DNA of 7,839 nucleotides from Verrucomicrobiota bacterium. Its GTDB lineage: Bacteria > Verrucomicrobiota > Verrucomicrobiia > Limisphaerales > UBA1096. Shown piece by piece: positions 5,747-7,839 of the stretch; within the stretch, counting starts at the first letter, position 1; the number at the start of each line of letters is the position of its first letter. The stretch covers positions 1 through 7,839 of the forward strand of contig QOAX01000060.1 of NCBI GenBank assembly GCA_003972865.1, written 5' to 3'. Under the pieces are notes generated by a model. The model did no database searches, was not told where the DNA came from, and saw nothing but the letters and a program-made list of their open reading frames with translations. Made by a program: the position numbers and the translations under genes.

Positions 5747-7786
5747 ATGGATTTCTTTGAGCGCCAACATCAAGCCAAGAAAAAAACCGGCTATCTGGTT
5801 TTTCTTTTCTGCGTCTCAGTTCTGCTCATTTCCCTGCTGAACCATCTACTTATCGCCACGGTGATCGGAGCCTCCAGCGGGGCGGAAGGGGAGTTGGAAT
5901 TTGTGACAGCCGCTTACACCGATCCGGTGCTCGCCGGCTTGGTTTTTCTGGGGACATTCGCCGTCATCGGCATGGCCGGGTTGTACCGGAAAAGCCAGCT
6001 GAGTGGCGGTGGTTCCAGCGTCGCGGCGATGATGGGTGGGCGGCTCGTCAACATGGCCACCATCGATCCCGACGAGCGCAAGCTGATGAATGTCGTCGAG
6101 GAAATGGCCATCGCCTCGAGCGTCCCGGTGCCGGAGGTGTATGTCATGGACGGCGAAGAGGCCATCAACGCCTTCGCCGCCGGTTACACGCTCGATGATG
6201 CCGTGATCGGCGTCACCGAGGGCTGCATGCGGCGGCTTCAACGCGATGAGTTGCAGGGCGTCATTGCCCATGAGTTCAGCCATATTCTCAATCAGGACAT
6301 GCGGCTCAACCTCCGCTTGGTCACGGTGATTTTCGGCCTTGTTGCGCTGGCTGTCATCGGGCGTGTTTTGTTGCGAATTGGTTTTTATTCATCGCACGGT
6401 CGCAGTCGCCGGAGCAGCGAAAACGGGGGAGGCGGCGGTGCGCTCGCCATCGGCCTCATCGGCGTTGGCCTTATGGCCACGAGCGGGCTGGGCATCCTCA
6501 TGGGCAATCTCATCAAGAGCGCCGTGTCGCGCCAGCGCGAATACCTCGCCGACTCTTCGGCGGTGCAGTTCACTCGCAACCCGGAAGGCCTGGCCGGAGC
6601 GCTGAAAAAGATCGGCGCACTCAGTGGCGGTTCGCGATTGCTCAACACCCCCAACGCAGCGGAGGCCAGCCACATGTTTTTTGGCAACGCAATGAGCAAG
6701 TCATGGTTTTCCATCACTTCCACGCATCCCCCGTTGCTGGAGCGGATTCTCTTGCTGGAACCCAGTTTTGACGGCGATTATTCCGAGGTGAAATTTGACG
6801 AAAGGCGATCGCCGACCGCCAAGCCGGTAGCAAGTGGACAGCAACCACTGCCGGGGATTCTGATTCCCGGCGTGGGCGATGCGCTTGGCCAAGCGCTTCC
6901 GCCGGTGGTCATGGGCTTGGCCGCAGCCGGCCAGGCGCAGGTTGAGGTTGCCTCGGTCGGGACCATCGCCGACTCCATCGGTAACCCGACCCCGCAACAC
7001 GTTGATTTTGCCGCCGCGCTGCTCAAGTCATTGCCCGACGCGGTACGAGAGGCGGCGCGTGACACGCACGACGCCTGCGCGCTGATGTTCGCCCTGCTGC
7101 TCGACCCGAAAGACGGCACGGTGCAAAAAAAGCAGCTTGGCCAAGTGGAGGAACTTTTCGGCGAACAAATGGCCAAGGCCACCCTCAAGTTGAGCGGCGA
7201 GGTGGCCAAGCTCGATCCCCGCGCCAAGCTGCCGGTCGCCGACCTGGCTATTGGCGCGCTGCGGCGCATGGCAAGGGAGCAGTTCGATTCCTTCACCCAC
7301 CTGCTGGAAACCTTGGCGGCGGCGGATGAGCAGATTGACCTGTTTGAATTCTCGCTATCCAAGCTGGTGATCCGCCATCTCGAACCGCACTTTTCGAAAC
7401 AGCGCAAAAAATCCGCGCAATACTATTCGCTGAAAAAGTTGGGCCACGAGTGCAGCGTTTTGATTTCATCGCTGGCCTGCACAGCCGGCAGCGACGACGA
7501 AACCATCCAAGCTGCTTACGACGCAGGCGCAGTCCACCTCGCAGGCGCCACCAACTTAATCCAATTGCCTGCCGCTGAGTGTGGTTTACAGGAACTGGAT
7601 CAAGCCCTCGGCGCCCTCGTGGGAGTCGCCCCGAACCTGAAGCGTCAACTCATCCAAGCCGCCGCTGCAACCGTCTCGGCCGACGGCTATTTGCAGATAC
7701 AGGAAGCCGAGCTGCTCCGAGCCATCTCCGACTCGCTCGACTGTCCCATGCCGCCGCTGGCCATCGCGCTCGACACGGCTGCCTGA
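5747..7786 (+). CDS. HtpX-like M48 membrane metalloprotease with C-terminal TerB-like extension
   Basis: This 679-residue protein joins an HtpX-type zinc protease of the inner membrane to a long C-terminal region. Hydrophobic segments at about 16-40, 60-80, 188-212 and 231-255 give the HtpX topology. The zinc site is HEFSH (175-179), with Glu265 in REYLADSSAVQFTRNPEGL as the expected third ligand and a downstream STHPPLLERI motif (325-334). HtpX degrades misfolded membrane proteins in E. coli. Residues from about 340 to 415 form a Gly/Pro/Ala-rich linker. Residues 420-675 are helical and contain TerB-like elements, AADEQIDLFEFSLSKLVIRHL (525-545) and VSADGYLQIQEAELLRAI (643-660), plus a weaker one at DPKDGTVQKKQLGQVEELFG (453-472). 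The ATG follows AGGGA (5733-5737). The pairing with lemA supports an envelope protein quality-control role; the job of the extension is unknown. Two exact copies of the iterated palindrome lie inside the gene. Confidence 0.92.
   Translation: MDFFERQHQAKKKTGYLVFLFCVSVLLISLLNHLLIATVIGASSGAEGELEFVTAAYTDPVLAGLVFLGTFAVIGMAGLYRKSQLSGGGSSVAAMMGGRLVNMATIDPDERKLMNVVEEMAIASSVPVPEVYVMDGEEAINAFAAGYTLDDAVIGVTEGCMRRLQRDELQGVIAHEFSHILNQDMRLNLRLVTVIFGLVALAVIGRVLLRIGFYSSHGRSRRSSENGGGGGALAIGLIGVGLMATSGLGILMGNLIKSAVSRQREYLADSSAVQFTRNPEGLAGALKKIGALSGGSRLLNTPNAAEASHMFFGNAMSKSWFSITSTHPPLLERILLLEPSFDGDYSEVKFDERRSPTAKPVASGQQPLPGILIPGVGDALGQALPPVVMGLAAAGQAQVEVASVGTIADSIGNPTPQHVDFAAALLKSLPDAVREAARDTHDACALMFALLLDPKDGTVQKKQLGQVEELFGEQMAKATLKLSGEVAKLDPRAKLPVADLAIGALRRMAREQFDSFTHLLETLAAADEQIDLFEFSLSKLVIRHLEPHFSKQRKKSAQYYSLKKLGHECSVLISSLACTAGSDDETIQAAYDAGAVHLAGATNLIQLPAAECGLQELDQALGALVGVAPNLKRQLIQAAAATVSADGYLQIQEAELLRAISDSLDCPMPPLAIALDTAA
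6881..6896. repeat. Iterated palindrome GCGCTTGGCCAAGCGC, copy 6 (longest)
   Basis: This perfect 16-bp palindrome is the longest copy in the window. It sits in the linker region of the M48 protein and is read as A-L-G-Q-A, a different frame from the copies in the isomerase-like gene. Confidence 0.87.
7136..7145. repeat. Iterated palindrome CTTGGCCAAG, copy 7
   Basis: The core is exact, with flanks AG and TG. It is read as L-G-Q at residues 464-466 of the M48 protein extension. Confidence 0.85.
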
Positions 7787-7789
7787 CCG

Positions 7790-7839
7790 ATGCCGGAGCC
7801 GATTAAACTTCCGGAAATGACGCCGGCGCCTTTGGAGGC
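7790..7839 (+). CDS. Possible start of a further gene, cut by the window end
   Basis: An ATG 3 bp after the M48 stop codon opens a frame with no stop to the end of the window (MPEPIKLPEMTPAPLE). The close spacing would fit a third gene in the lemA-M48 operon. There is no clear ribosome binding site and too few residues to recognise a family, so this is only a candidate. Confidence 0.35.
   Translation, partial: MPEPIKLPEMTPAPLE

Noticed and set aside
1018..7145. CRISPR array or transposon ends made of the TTGGCCAA repeats
   Set aside because: Copies are unevenly spaced by about 100 bp to more than 3.6 kb, are only 10-16 bp long, and most lie inside intact genes, with no target duplications or transposase.

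Overview
The window is a GC-rich (roughly 60% by eye) bacterial chromosomal segment with six complete or near-complete genes and the likely first codons of a seventh. The gene mix points to the PVC group, most likely a Verrucomicrobiota (or planctomycete-like) environmental bacterium. It includes a DUF1080/3-keto-disaccharide hydrolase-type secreted protein, a TIM-barrel sugar isomerase/epimerase-like protein, and a secreted beta-propeller glycosidase-like protein. Clear Shine-Dalgarno sequences are also missing ahead of several genes. The taxonomic call is an inference, because no marker gene settles it.

Layout. nadA (quinolinate synthase, 14-1012, +) is followed by a secreted DUF1080 protein (1083-1739, +), which ends at a strong, apparently bidirectional terminator hairpin (1762-1794). 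Facing it is a Bax inhibitor-1/YccA-type membrane protein (1814-2521, -). A short divergent promoter region (about 2522-2648) separates this from a rightward pair. That pair is a TIM-barrel isomerase-like protein (2649-3470) and a secreted beta-propeller protein (3499-4959), 28 bp apart and probably one carbohydrate-related operon. A promoter-bearing gap (4960-5074) leads into a second operon of lemA (5075-5713) and an HtpX-like M48 membrane metalloprotease with a long C-terminal TerB-like extension (5747-7786). A further reading frame may begin at 7790 and leave the window.

How the genes fit together. nadA makes the NAD precursor quinolinate. The DUF1080, isomerase-like and propeller proteins look like parts of periplasmic/cytoplasmic glycan use. 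The LemA/M48 pair, and perhaps the YccA-like protein, look like inner-membrane protein quality control.

The most unusual signal is at the DNA level. The palindrome CTTGGCCAAG occurs seven times exactly, usually inside a larger CGCTTGGCCAAGCG core, where about 0.01 is expected by chance. It lies in intergenic DNA, in a leader, and in two different reading frames of two unrelated genes. Half-palindromes also build the arms of the terminator hairpin. This resembles the highly iterated palindromes of cyanobacteria or the uptake sequences of Neisseria/Pasteurellaceae. No CRISPR array, tRNA, rRNA, insertion sequence or defence system was seen.
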